From: a virus
Length of the DNA stretch: 20,677 nucleotides
Virus record (IMG/VR): IMGVR_UViG_3300032331_003279
Span: 1-20,677 of that record
Direction: 5' to 3' (one strand)
Shown here: positions 1 to 6,305 of the stretch, piece after piece
Numbering within the stretch: the stretch's first letter is position 1
Layout of the letters: each line of letters opens with the position of its first letter
Made by a program: the position numbers and the translations under genes
Notes under the pieces: model-generated
Databases searched by the model: none
What the model was told of the DNA's origin: nothing
Seen by the model: the letters and a program-made list of their open reading frames with translations, nothing else

Positions 1-54
1 ATGCCAACTGGCGAAAGCCTTCTAACATTCAACATGGAGGAATTAAACTCATGA
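1..54 (+). CDS. C-terminal end of an upstream gene (partial)
   Basis: Frame 1 is open from the window edge to a TGA at 52-54 and gives 17 residues. The ATG at base 1 is probably internal to a longer gene that starts outside the window. The stop overlaps the ATG at 51 as ATGA, the same junction used many times in this window, which supports this being a real gene end. Frame 3 is also open from the edge, so the next gene could instead extend upstream. No function can be assigned from 17 residues. Confidence 0.4.
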   Translation: MPTGESLLTFNMEELNS

Positions 55-200
55 TCAACACCGAATGGCGCCAACTTATCGAGGATATTGATGAGTTGGA
101 CAAACAACTTATCAACACAACTAACACATTGGAGTATGAATCTTTGCTATTACAAATTGAACATTTAGAGACTAAATTGCAGCAGGTAACTGTTGTTTAA
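51..200 (+). CDS. Small coiled-coil-like protein, 49 aa, unknown
   Basis: ATG at 51 to TAA at 198-200 encodes 49 residues. The product is mostly charged and leucine-rich, with heptad-like spacing (EDIDELDKQL, then a segment around residues 27-45), so a short helical coiled coil is plausible. A GGAGGA stretch at 36-41 may serve as a ribosome site, although its spacing of about 9-10 bases is long. The start overlaps the previous stop as ATGA. The frame is open upstream to the window edge, so a longer N-terminus cannot be excluded. I do not recognise a family. Confidence 0.6.
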   Translation: MINTEWRQLIEDIDELDKQLINTTNTLEYESLLLQIEHLETKLQQVTVV

Positions 201-215
201 CTCCGCTTCGCGGGG
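201..215 (+). other. GC-rich hairpin after a stop codon
   Basis: CTCCGC (201-206) can pair with GCGGGG (210-215) around a TTC loop, with one G-T pair. It starts immediately after the stop codon at 198-200. No T-run follows, so it is not a classic terminator. It may protect the 3' end of an mRNA or be a processing site. Confidence 0.4.
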
Positions 216-255
216 CCAAATTACACATTACTCTAGCACTCACTCACTAACACAA
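216..255 (+). repeat. Leader repeat, copy 1 (40 bp)
   Basis: This 40-base block recurs at 543-582 with three differences. Each copy ends shortly before the ATG of a small acidic gene (270 and 588). It is rich in A and C, especially the part reading CACTCACTAACACAA, and holds no Shine-Dalgarno-like sequence. It is probably a duplicated 5' untranslated region, with or without promoter elements. I could not find a convincing -35/-10 pair inside it. Confidence 0.65.
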
Positions 256-269
256 ACACTCTAACTCAA

Positions 270-485
270 ATGACTATGAAATTTCAAATCACCGGAATTG
301 AATTTGACTTGAATGATGATTATGATTGTGGTGAGGATATTGATACCGAAATTCTACAAGATCAACTTCAAAGAGGATATATCGGACAAGTTTGGACTGT
401 AGATGAAGAGGATGAACTTGTAGATCTAATTAGTGATAAATCTGGTTGGTGTGTTAATTCCATTCAATACGAACAAATCAAATGA
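270..485 (+). CDS. Small acidic protein, 71 aa, unknown
   Basis: The 71-residue product is strongly acidic (DLNDDYDCGEDIDTE near the N-terminus and DEEDELVD in the middle) and has two cysteines. It lies behind leader repeat copy 1. ATG at 270 and ATG at 276 are both possible starts, and neither has a purine-rich ribosome site. Small acidic proteins are common among early phage genes that bind host enzymes or mimic DNA, but nothing here identifies a target. No family is recognised. Confidence 0.7.
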   Translation: MTMKFQITGIEFDLNDDYDCGEDIDTEILQDQLQRGYIGQVWTVDEEDELVDLISDKSGWCVNSIQYEQIK

Positions 486-492
486 TTAAAAA

Positions 493-518
493 ACATTAAT
501 AAATGTATTAATTAATGT
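493..518 (+). other. AT-rich inverted repeat
   Basis: ACATTAAT (493-500) is complementary to ATTAATGT (511-518), giving an 8-bp stem in the short gap after the gene ending at 485. It could be a weak hairpin in RNA or a protein-binding palindrome in DNA. No T-run follows. Confidence 0.35.
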
Positions 519-542
519 ATAAGTGTTGATGAGATAGTTTTG

Positions 543-582
543 CCAAATCACACACTACTTTAGCACTCACTCACTAACACAA
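543..582 (+). repeat. Leader repeat, copy 2 (40 bp)
   Basis: Second copy of the block at 216-255, with 37 of 40 bases identical. It ends six bases before the ATG at 588. The A/C-rich right half CACTCACTAACACAA is fully conserved, while the three changes (C/T transitions) fall in the left half. The conservation is consistent with a shared translation leader. Confidence 0.65.
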
Positions 583-587
583 TCGCC

Positions 588-812
588 ATGTTCTTTGAGA
601 TTATTTCCATTGCGTTCGACGCTTCAGATGAAGATCGAACAGCACAACAAGCACACAACTTAGAGATGGAACTGAATAACGAGTTTAGGGGATTGCTAAT
701 AGAAGCTAACAACTCAGATGAAGTACCTGAGCTAGTTGAAACACTAGCTAGGGTTCCCCTTGCTGACATTATGGTTAAGCCTGTGCATCCTTTCCTCAAA
801 CTCAACCACTAA
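588..812 (+). CDS. Small acidic protein, 74 aa, unknown
   Basis: The 74-residue product has a hydrophobic N-terminus (MFFEIISIAF) and then a charged helical part. It sits directly behind the second leader repeat, so it is probably expressed like the gene at 270, but the two proteins are not obviously similar in sequence. The next gene starts two bases after its TAA, so the two are likely co-translated. An opposite-strand open frame over the same bases looks like a shadow. No family is recognised. Confidence 0.65.
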   Translation: MFFEIISIAFDASDEDRTAQQAHNLEMELNNEFRGLLIEANNSDEVPELVETLARVPLADIMVKPVHPFLKLNH

Positions 813-814
813 TC

Positions 815-1063
815 ATGGCACAAACACTGCAACAACTCAAAGACTCAGTTGATCTTCTTATCGCAGAACAGGGACACAATGCGCCATGTTCTGCACTTAT
901 TTTCACTAGAGACGATGTATACGAAATAGATGAGAATGGAGATTTTCTTTATCTTGAGGAATCAATCACCAACAAAGTGTTAGAGTATCTAAACGATACT
1001 GAAGTTGTACTGCAACAAGCATTTGATTGTATTTCTAGTTACATTGAAGATCTTAAAGTATAA
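815..1063 (+). CDS. Small acidic protein, 82 aa, unknown
   Basis: Starts with MAQTLQQLKDSVDLLIAEQG, which looks like an amphipathic helix, followed by a probable beta segment (CSALIFTRDDVYEIDENGDF). The acidic C-terminus contains two cysteines in 82 residues. It follows the gene at 588 with a two-base gap. It is probably the last gene of this small cluster, because an A/C-rich spacer of 38 bases separates it from the next gene. Function unknown. Confidence 0.65.
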   Translation: MAQTLQQLKDSVDLLIAEQGHNAPCSALIFTRDDVYEIDENGDFLYLEESITNKVLEYLNDTEVVLQQAFDCISSYIEDLKV

Positions 1064-1101
1064 AGATCATTAACTACAACACACCAACATCACACAACAT
1101 C

Positions 1102-1866
1102 ATGACTTCCAATCTGCTATCTATTGGAGTTGGCAATGCCAAACTCAGTAAGTCCACGCTGACACTTTCCTTACCAGCGGGTAGGACTTGCCCAGGTGCT
1201 AAAGACTGTAAAGCTTGGGTTAATCCATTTGGCAAGATTCAAGACGGCGAACACACTATATTTAGATGTTTTGCCGCATCAAATGAAGCGTCCTACCCCA
1301 ACGCACATAAGTCTAGGGCGCACAATTTACACACAATAACAGACGCATTACACTCTGGTACTGAAGATAGTGCATGCGATTTACTAAAGGCAAGCATTGA
1401 CAATAAGTTAACTAAGTCAATCGATAAGTTTAGAATCCACCCTAGCGGTGACTTCTTCAGCGCCGCATATTTACAGATGTGGCTTAACGTAATCGAGCAA
1501 TATCCAACTATAAAGTTTTACGCTTACACAAAGTCGTTACAGCTGTTTGTCTTTAACAACAGCCTGATACAGTTGCCTGATAACTTCTTTGTAACAGCTT
1601 CGCACGGTGGCTGGGATGAACATCTTGAAAGTCTATTCCCACGGGTGGCTTATGTTGTAAACACTGAAGATGAAGCTGCGGAACGTAACTTAGAGGTTGA
1701 TCATGACGACAGCCACTGCTTTGGTTCAAAGTCATTCGCTCTCCTAGTACATGGAATACAGCCAGCTAATAGTATTGCCGGGGCCGCTATTAGAGCACGT
1801 CGCAAAGCTGGCAAACATGCTGGCTACTCTTACAAGACTAAGCAACCATCACTTGCAGTAATTTAA
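1102..1866 (+). CDS. GP88-like phage protein, 254 aa
   Basis: The N-terminus reads SIGVGNAKLSKSTLTLSLPAG followed by TCPGAKDCKAW. This arrangement is characteristic of the phage gene-product-88 family, found in many actinobacterial and cyanobacterial phages and of unknown biochemical activity. Visible candidate metal or cluster ligands are C30, C36 and C56 (FRCFAASNE), with a conserved-looking RIHPSGDFFSAAY around residues 130-142. It is preceded by an A/C-rich leader without a Shine-Dalgarno sequence. The next gene, also Cys-rich, begins at the base after its stop. The family call comes from recognised sequence pattern only, and the role is unknown. Confidence 0.65.
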   Translation: MTSNLLSIGVGNAKLSKSTLTLSLPAGRTCPGAKDCKAWVNPFGKIQDGEHTIFRCFAASNEASYPNAHKSRAHNLHTITDALHSGTEDSACDLLKASIDNKLTKSIDKFRIHPSGDFFSAAYLQMWLNVIEQYPTIKFYAYTKSLQLFVFNNSLIQLPDNFFVTASHGGWDEHLESLFPRVAYVVNTEDEAAERNLEVDHDDSHCFGSKSFALLVHGIQPANSIAGAAIRARRKAGKHAGYSYKTKQPSLAVI

Positions 1867-2229
1867 ATGTCTACAAATCAAGACTCAAGTATTAAGTTTC
1901 CGTGTACATCGTGCGGCCTATGTTGCACTATGGTCGGAGACATACTAGACAACAAGGACAAAGTAGAAGACCCCTTAACTAAACAACTGATCGATGAGTT
2001 TCCATATGTAACCCACGCGGGTGTGTGTGAGAAACTTGTAGATAATAAGTGTTCAGTTTATGAAGATCGCCCGACTTTATGTGACATAACCAAAGTCGCA
2101 ACTTTAAGAGGGTTTGACTTGCCAACTTACTACAGACTTAACGCCACTTTATGTAACAGTTGGATCCAACTCAACAAGCTAGACAAATCCTTCCTAATCA
2201 ACATGGAGCAATTCGATGACCTTAACTAA
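1867..2229 (+). CDS. YkgJ-type CxxCxxCC metal-binding protein, 120 aa
   Basis: The motif CTSCGLCC at residues 13-20 (C13, C16, C19, C20), a further pair C54 and C62, and Y65-x-x-R68-P69-x-x-C72 match the YkgJ / zinc-or-iron-chelating (CxxCxxCC) family. Family members bind Zn or Fe-S, and several are linked to modification or metal handling, but the substrate here is unknown. The ATG abuts the stop of the GP88-like gene, so the two Cys-rich products are probably made together. Its 3' end overlaps the next gene by 14 bases. Confidence 0.75.
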   Translation: MSTNQDSSIKFPCTSCGLCCTMVGDILDNKDKVEDPLTKQLIDEFPYVTHAGVCEKLVDNKCSVYEDRPTLCDITKVATLRGFDLPTYYRLNATLCNSWIQLNKLDKSFLINMEQFDDLN

Positions 2230-2404
2230 GTACAAAGTGACCGTTGACTTTGAATCAAACGACGGCGAACAATTTAATAAGACAATCATTAGACATTTTC
2301 CTACATCTAAAGATGTACAAAGATATGCCGCTGGGTTTGCAGATGGATTAGCTGTAGGCTGCGATGGTGTAGTGCTAAGTTGTGTAACTATACCAGTTAA
2401 TTAA
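2216..2404 (+). CDS. Small protein, 62 aa, unknown
   Basis: ATG at 2216 lies inside the end of the YkgJ-like gene, in a different frame. The product begins with a probable beta strand (KYKVTVDFE) and contains a helix-like segment (DVQRYAAGFADGLAVG). The composition and the dense overlap suggest a real phage gene. Function unknown. Confidence 0.6.
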   Translation: MTLTKYKVTVDFESNDGEQFNKTIIRHFPTSKDVQRYAAGFADGLAVGCDGVVLSCVTIPVN

Positions 2405-2423
2405 CACACACATTTAACTAAAC

Positions 2424-2762
2424 ATGAAACTCACAGTCAACATCTATGCAGATCCCAGCCACAGCTGGGCCGCAATCAAACGGGATACAGCTGTAGCGAT
2501 CATGGAAGATCACTTCGCAGACATAAGCGAATACAGTTACCAGCGAGGTAAAACTATTTACCTAGAGGAAGATGATGACTTCCCGTTGTTTGTATCGTGC
2601 GCCAAGGCTAAAGAAGTTGAGTTAGATATCTGCTACCATCACACAGATCGGATCAGTCAGATACGTAACTACGCTTCATTCGACCCAGATTGTAACGATA
2701 CTTATAGTGTTTTGCGCTTTATAAATGATGATAGGGCTCTGCAAAGTGAGCGGGTTCGATGA
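2424..2762 (+). CDS. Unknown protein, 112 aa
   Basis: The leader TTTAACTAAACATG is close to the one before the gene at 4183 (TTTAACTAATCATG), suggesting a shared leader class. The 112-residue product is acidic in its first half and carries two or three Trp/Tyr-rich patches. The stop overlaps the start of a 36-residue ORF as ATGA at 2759-2762. No family recognised. Confidence 0.65.
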   Translation: MKLTVNIYADPSHSWAAIKRDTAVAIMEDHFADISEYSYQRGKTIYLEEDDDFPLFVSCAKAKEVELDICYHHTDRISQIRNYASFDPDCNDTYSVLRFINDDRALQSERVR

Positions 2763-2869
2763 CCGTGGACCCACGCAACAACGCGTTAGTTTCTAAAAAG
2801 TATTGCGAGCGCCAAATTGAGTCGCAAATTGCGTACAGATTGGGTTATTTAACTTATACAAAAAATTAA
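2759..2869 (+). CDS. Very small basic protein, 36 aa
   Basis: ATG at 2759 overlaps the previous stop as ATGA and reads to TAA at 2867-2869. The 36-residue product starts MTVDPRNNALVSKKYCERQI and is basic and Tyr-rich. The ATGA coupling used by many genes here is the main reason to accept such a short ORF. It precedes a 185-base noncoding stretch. Function unknown. Confidence 0.45.
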   Translation: MTVDPRNNALVSKKYCERQIESQIAYRLGYLTYTKN

Positions 2870-3054
2870 ATTAGTATTACTATTAACACAGTAATAAGGT
2901 GTGCCACGCGGCGACTTTAAATGCAATTAAATACACCTTAGGGTCTAAAACATGTATAGTTTTCTAAAGGTTCGCAAATCGGACTAGGATTTATTAGTAG
3001 AAAAAGAGGTTTAAAACTATAGTACGACCAAGAAACCCTCTCCTTCTGTGCGTT
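2870..3054 (+). other. Structure-rich noncoding stretch, including a three-way junction
   Basis: No convincing ORF is seen here. At 2895-2940, TAAGGTGT pairs with ACACCTTA (8 bp) and encloses two small stems: GCC/GGC at 2903-2912 and TTTAA/TTAAA at 2916-2931. Together these form a compact three-way junction. Upstream, TATTAC...GTAATA is another short inverted repeat. Downstream, TATAGTTTT (about 2954) can pair with AAAACTATA (about 3013), and GAGGTTT near 3006 can pair with AAACC-CTC near 3035. The region could be a 3' end plus leader RNA or a small noncoding RNA; which is not resolvable by eye. Confidence 0.4.
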
Positions 3055-3282
3055 GTGTGCCTTTCTCCTTTGCGCTATGATTATCCAGTGATCCCTCGGA
3101 TTTCCGTGCCTCAAGAACAACAAACCCGGACTACGACTCAGTTTGATGTATTTGCCAAAGATAAAGGTTCTTGGCGCTTTAAGTGTCGGGTACCTGCTAC
3201 AACGGCTGAACAAGCCAAACACAAAGCGTTAATGGATTTCAACCTGCTTCCCGAAGCTGTGACTGTTTACCCTTCTCGCTGA
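3055..3282 (+). CDS. Small protein, 75 aa, unknown (GTG start)
   Basis: The only long start in frame is GTG at 3055; later GTG codons are possible. The C-terminal 45 residues (FDVFAKDKGSWRFKCRV, then a helix TAEQAKHKALMDF) look like a small alpha-beta domain. The first 25 residues look less structured, so the true start may be internal. It is followed six bases later by a small membrane-protein ORF. No family recognised. Confidence 0.5.
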   Translation: MCLSPLRYDYPVIPRISVPQEQQTRTTTQFDVFAKDKGSWRFKCRVPATTAEQAKHKALMDFNLLPEAVTVYPSR

Positions 3283-3288
3283 GGCCTT

Positions 3289-3423
3289 ATGTATATTTCT
3301 GTAAAGATAACTAGGGCTCTTGGTTTAACGTACTATATTCTCGGTTGGTACGCTCTGTTCACCTCTAGTCTTGTGCTCAGTCTGTTTCTGCTGTTTTGCG
3401 GTCTAACTCTGCTGCACCTCTAG
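3289..3423 (+). CDS. Very small membrane protein, 44 aa
   Basis: ATG at 3289 to TAG at 3421-3423. After a short basic N-terminus (MYISVKITRALG) nearly the whole product is hydrophobic (TYYILGWYALF, then SLVLSLFLLFCGLTLLHL), consistent with one long or two short membrane segments. It starts six bases after the previous stop. The stop lies two bases before the tRNA-like fold. Phages encode many such peptides (holin-like, host-membrane modulators), but nothing assigns a specific role. Confidence 0.5.
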   Translation: MYISVKITRALGLTYYILGWYALFTSSLVLSLFLLFCGLTLLHL

Positions 3424-3424
3424 C

Positions 3425-3488
3425 GGCAATGCTTGGGGCTCCTAAGCCATTGGCTTTAGGAGTAGGGGTTCGATTCCCCTCATTGTCT
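3425..3488 (+). ncRNA. tRNA-like fold lacking a D-arm
   Basis: GGCAATG (3425-3431) pairs with CATTGTC (3481-3487) as a 7-bp acceptor-like stem with one G-U pair. It encloses a textbook T-arm, AGGGG-TTCGATT-CCCCT at 3464-3480. Between them is a long hairpin, CTCCTAAGCC (3439-3448) with GGCTTTAGGAG (3452-3462), with one bulged base and a 3-base loop, rather than separate D and anticodon arms. No CCA is encoded. A standard 70-90-base tRNA cannot be folded here, so this is either a degenerate tRNA, a tRNA mimic, or a remnant of a tRNA-associated recombination site. Confidence 0.4.
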
Positions 3489-3489
3489 T

Positions 3490-3505
3490 TGCCTCCTGTG
3501 GAGGC
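3490..3505 (+). other. Short hairpin upstream of the gene at 3532
   Basis: GCCTCC and GGAGGC flank a TGT loop in the leader between the tRNA-like fold and the ATG at 3532. The GGAGG inside the right arm resembles a Shine-Dalgarno sequence but lies about 28 bases from the ATG, too far to act directly. Confidence 0.35.
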
Positions 3506-3531
3506 ATCTATTCCCTTCAACATCAAATCAC

Positions 3532-3957
3532 ATGGCAACAATCAACTTTCAGCGTCTAGTTCAGGAAGGTCGGGCAGCAGCTACGGCTTGGAATGAGTGC
3601 GACAATGCTCTGACAGCCTGTAACGAAGCTTTTGGTGCTCCGTTTGAGATCACTAAGGACAAGCTACAGACTGACATTACCGTGGCTGGCGCACACAACT
3701 TTGATTTGTCTGTGTTCAGCGGCAAGGATTCTGCCTTTAAGTTTCCTGAAGTTGAAACGAACATTATTGTTCGGATTACTCGCATACCCACGGCGCACAA
3801 CAAGATCGATAAGATTGACGAAAAGATCTTTAAGCTTGAGCAGCAACTTAAAGTTGCCAAGATTGAACGCAAGAAGCTTGTCGAACAACTAGCAATAACC
3901 GGTGACGTAGATATGGTTACCGATAAAATCTCCCTTGCTTTCACCCGTTTAAAATGA
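3532..3957 (+). CDS. Coiled-coil protein, 141 aa, unknown
   Basis: The 141-residue product has a mixed N-terminal region and a clear C-terminal coiled coil around residues 88-122 (KIDKIDEKIFKLEQQLKVAK and the following Lys/Glu-rich stretch). The start follows the tRNA-like fold and a small hairpin. The stop overlaps the next ATG as ATGA at 3954-3957. A long opposite-strand open frame over this region is a shadow. Function unknown. Confidence 0.75.
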   Translation: MATINFQRLVQEGRAAATAWNECDNALTACNEAFGAPFEITKDKLQTDITVAGAHNFDLSVFSGKDSAFKFPEVETNIIVRITRIPTAHNKIDKIDEKIFKLEQQLKVAKIERKKLVEQLAITGDVDMVTDKISLAFTRLK

Positions 3958-4094
3958 CAAGCCCGTATCCTTTTTTCTTGATCCTGACTGGACTTCTCCT
4001 TATAGCAACATCTGCGGGTTTCAAACCCAAGCCCCAGATGCATCAAGAAGCCCAAATCTGTAGAAACCCTGTGATGTATGGTCCAGGGTGCTGA
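3954..4094 (+). CDS. Small exported or membrane-anchored peptide, 46 aa
   Basis: ATG at 3954 overlaps the stop of the previous gene (ATGA) and reads to TGA at 4092-4094. The product has a hydrophobic stretch YPFFLILTGLLLIATSAG (about residues 5-22) followed by a short polar tail that ends in Cys. This looks like a signal peptide or a single membrane anchor. There is no charged N-terminal region and no clear lipobox. ATGA coupling supports expression. Possible roles include envelope or lysis functions, but this is inference. Confidence 0.5.
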   Translation: MTSPYPFFLILTGLLLIATSAGFKPKPQMHQEAQICRNPVMYGPGC

Positions 4095-4120
4095 CTGTGA
4101 TACACTTCCGTGGGATCCAG

Positions 4121-4157
4121 TGGTCGTCTTACGCGGGGCGACCATTTCTCTTTGTTT
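4121..4157 (+). terminator. Rho-independent terminator
   Basis: TGGTCGTC (4121-4128) pairs with GGCGACCA (4137-4144) through 8 pairs, one of them G-T, around an 8-base loop. TTTCTCTTTGTTT follows. It separates the 3532-4094 gene pair from the DUF3150-like gene. Confidence 0.6.
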
Positions 4158-4182
4158 ACTAGTTCAATTCATTTAACTAATC

Positions 4183-5373
4183 ATGAATTCTTATTTGCTT
4201 TCTTGTTCTATCTCTGCCAACGTTAGGCAATCAATCCAAGTCAAGTTCAACGATCTTAAATTGCCTGCCTCAGTTGTAGACACTTTGGAGAAGAACAACA
4301 CTGTTTCTTTGCGTCCAAACCTGTCTAATGCTCTTAAGGCTGAACTTGATGCGTTGCGTGTCATGCAACGGGAACTATATGACAGCTACTGTTTGCACTT
4401 TGGCGACAATCATTTTGTAACTTCAAATTACTTTGAGGAAGCCAACAACCTTATTAAATTTATTCGTGCTCAGGCTACAGTTTCTAACGCAAAACTATTT
4501 GAACTTTGGGAAGCAGAGCACAGCAAATGGTGTGAAACAGTCGAAGGTTTCTTGCACCCGTTGTTCTCTGATGAAACAGAATATGCTTTGGCCCGCGAAG
4601 CTTATTTAAAGGTGTTTCCCACGCGGCAAGAATATCGGAACCCCATTAGGGTTCACGTTGTTGGTCCCTTGCCTGTTTCACTTGAAACTGTTACAGAACC
4701 GGTTGAAGGTGACATTGAATCTTTAATTGCTCACGAAAATCTTATTAACACCAAGGAAGTTATTGAGGCAGCACACGCTAACGCAGCAGACAAAGCACTG
4801 CTCATGAGTGCTGAACTGCTAGATGATTTGGATGTGCGGACTGCTACAAAGATTGGTCGTCAACAAACTGGAGGAGATAAGAAGCGTGGCTCTTGGCAGA
4901 TTACTGCTCAAAAACTTAAGCTAATTAGCGACTCCGTACCAGGCTTTGATAACTTGGCAGCACTGGCTGAAAAATTACTTAAGGCTGGTGAGTCTATTCA
5001 GGCAATAAACAGAACAGTGCGCGAAGAGGGTTGTCAGATGTTCCAACAAGTACAGAGCGACATTCGCACAGAGCTTGAGTCGATTGTATCCACGCGGGAT
5101 TCTTCTAAGGGACTTGAAACTTTGCAAAAGTCTTTGGCATTGTCTAACAATTACAAGACTTTGTGCGAACAGTTAAAGACTGCGGAGACAGTCAGTGTGT
5201 TGGATAAATTAGTATCCGATGCCAACATAGAACTTGACATTTATGCTCAACGTTCCAAGCACATCAATAAGATCATTGCTCAGCGACGTGAGTTGTTTGA
5301 TGCTCTCAATGGTACTACTACCACTAAACCTGTTGAAGAAGAACAAGAACAACTAGATGAGGCTGATTTCTAA
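4183..5373 (+). CDS. DUF3150-like protein, 396 aa
   Basis: A largely helical 396-residue protein with an N-terminal part that reads like DUF3150 proteins. These are found in phages, plasmids and bacterial genomes next to MoxR AAA+ and VWA genes. Visible features are a charged helical segment at about 95-150, a Lys/Arg patch near 225-240 (KIGRQQTGGDKKRGSWQIT), coiled-coil-like helices over 245-370, and an acidic tail (EEEQEQLDEADF). Gene order, with MoxR and VWA proteins 1 and 2.3 kb downstream, supports the family call. DUF3150 has no known biochemical activity; by context it may be an adaptor or substrate of the AAA+ machine. The stop overlaps the next start by one base (TAATG). Confidence 0.6.
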   Translation: MNSYLLSCSISANVRQSIQVKFNDLKLPASVVDTLEKNNTVSLRPNLSNALKAELDALRVMQRELYDSYCLHFGDNHFVTSNYFEEANNLIKFIRAQATVSNAKLFELWEAEHSKWCETVEGFLHPLFSDETEYALAREAYLKVFPTRQEYRNPIRVHVVGPLPVSLETVTEPVEGDIESLIAHENLINTKEVIEAAHANAADKALLMSAELLDDLDVRTATKIGRQQTGGDKKRGSWQITAQKLKLISDSVPGFDNLAALAEKLLKAGESIQAINRTVREEGCQMFQQVQSDIRTELESIVSTRDSSKGLETLQKSLALSNNYKTLCEQLKTAETVSVLDKLVSDANIELDIYAQRSKHINKIIAQRRELFDALNGTTTTKPVEEEQEQLDEADF

Positions 5374-5594
5374 TGACCAGAACTTTATATGCGATACAAT
5401 CTGATGTGGGCTACCTCAAAGACATTGAGGAATACACAACCGATGTCGAACAAGCAGTAACTTTTGTTTGTTTCGACATTGCGGCACAAAGATTATCTTT
5501 GTGTTTAAATAAATTAACACATGAATGTAAAGTGGTTCCTATTAAAACTTTATTCCCACGTAAAACCGCAAAACAATTTGATGGCTCGCACTAA
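5373..5594 (+). CDS. Small protein, 73 aa, unknown
   Basis: Starts at the last base of the DUF3150-like stop codon (TAATG), so translation is likely coupled. The product starts MTRTLYAIQSDVGYLKDIEE and has three cysteines in its second half. Its end overlaps the ATG at 5581 by 14 bases. No family recognised. Confidence 0.6.
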   Translation: MTRTLYAIQSDVGYLKDIEEYTTDVEQAVTFVCFDIAAQRLSLCLNKLTHECKVVPIKTLFPRKTAKQFDGSH

Positions 5595-6237
5595 AATCAA
5601 TCGGCTTTTTCAAACAATTCCGGTTAACATACCAAATCTAACAACACCCAAAACAATAGAAGTACGTTACATGTGTGTTGCTGGAGCTGACGTTGGAATA
5701 TTTCGTGTGGAGAGATTTGAAGCTCAGTTTGAGAATAACAGAATTTGTTCAATACCTAGATCAGAGAGTTCAGATTTAGCTTTTGTAGTTAGTAAAGTAG
5801 TTAGGGAGTTGCAAGAATTAGCAAAGGAAGAAACAATAGCATGGACTACATATTATAAAAAATTTCCTATGGAGTTTGACAGAACAGCAACTTACCGAGA
5901 AAATTGGCTACCGAACATCGATTGGTTGTGTTTAGAAATAGGACAAAACGAGGAAGGTATTCAGTATTCAAAATCAATGAACGGACCTGAAAATGTTAAA
6001 GTCAAGTGCGAAGTTTCACTAGACAATCTCAGAAAATTCGATGAAGATCTTCATAATAAATTTGTGCTTGCTGTTGAAAGAATGAAAGACAATTATCGTC
6101 AAGAGGTTATACAACTAACAAACAAGTACGAACAGGTATGGACAGAAACACATAATAAAGTGTTTGACGATCACGACAATAGTGATCAAACTAACTTAAG
6201 CCCTTTGGATAAAATCTTAAAGACTTACATTTTGTAA
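5581..6237 (+). CDS. Unknown protein, 218 aa
   Basis: An in-frame ATG at 5521 would overlap the previous gene by 74 bases. I prefer the ATG at 5581, where the product begins MARTKINRLFQTIPVNIP, which leaves only a 14-base overlap. The middle holds beta-like segments, and the C-terminal third (residues 140-205) is a charged helix. It lies between the DUF3150-like and MoxR genes, so it may be part of that module. The codon usage is AT-rich. The stop codon lies inside a hairpin. Function unknown. Confidence 0.65.
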   Translation: MARTKINRLFQTIPVNIPNLTTPKTIEVRYMCVAGADVGIFRVERFEAQFENNRICSIPRSESSDLAFVVSKVVRELQELAKEETIAWTTYYKKFPMEFDRTATYRENWLPNIDWLCLEIGQNEEGIQYSKSMNGPENVKVKCEVSLDNLRKFDEDLHNKFVLAVERMKDNYRQEVIQLTNKYEQVWTETHNKVFDDHDNSDQTNLSPLDKILKTYIL

Positions 6238-6243
6238 GTCTTC
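6220..6243 (+). terminator. Hairpin over the stop codon, possible terminator
   Basis: AAGACTTACA (6220-6229) pairs perfectly with TGTAAGTCTT (6233-6242) around a TTT loop. The TAA stop of the preceding gene lies in the right arm. The following bases are only partly pyrimidine-rich (CTCCC), so termination may be weak or partial. A G/C-rich block follows at 6245-6260. Confidence 0.45.
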
Positions 6244-6273
6244 TCCCTACGGGCTGCGGGCCTCTGCACCATC

Positions 6274-6282
6274 TGCTACAAT
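6274..6282 (+). promoter_or_regulatory. Possible extended -10 promoter element before the MoxR gene
   Basis: TGCTACAAT matches an extended -10 (TGnTAnnnT) and is followed by a short A/C-rich leader to the ATG at 6306. No clear -35 is seen. It lies directly downstream of the hairpin at 6220-6242, consistent with independent transcription of the ATPase operon. Confidence 0.35.
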
Positions 6283-6305
6283 ACTCACACAATTACATCA
6301 ACATC

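Noticed and set aside
540-561. Sigma-70 promoter inside leader repeat copy 2 (TTGCCA and TACTTT)
   Set aside because: The spacing is about 10 bases, too short, and the -35-like part is not conserved in copy 1.
3407-3488. Ordinary tRNA (Arg CCT or Leu TAG)
   Set aside because: CTCCTAA and TTTAGGA could be anticodon loops, but neither is flanked by a 5-bp stem, and no D-arm fits.
3561-4145. Long minus-strand open frame of 194 codons
   Set aside because: It is antisense to the coiled-coil gene, its 46-aa partner and a terminator; the product is Ser/Cys-rich and unstructured-looking, and the plus-strand genes show start/stop coupling.
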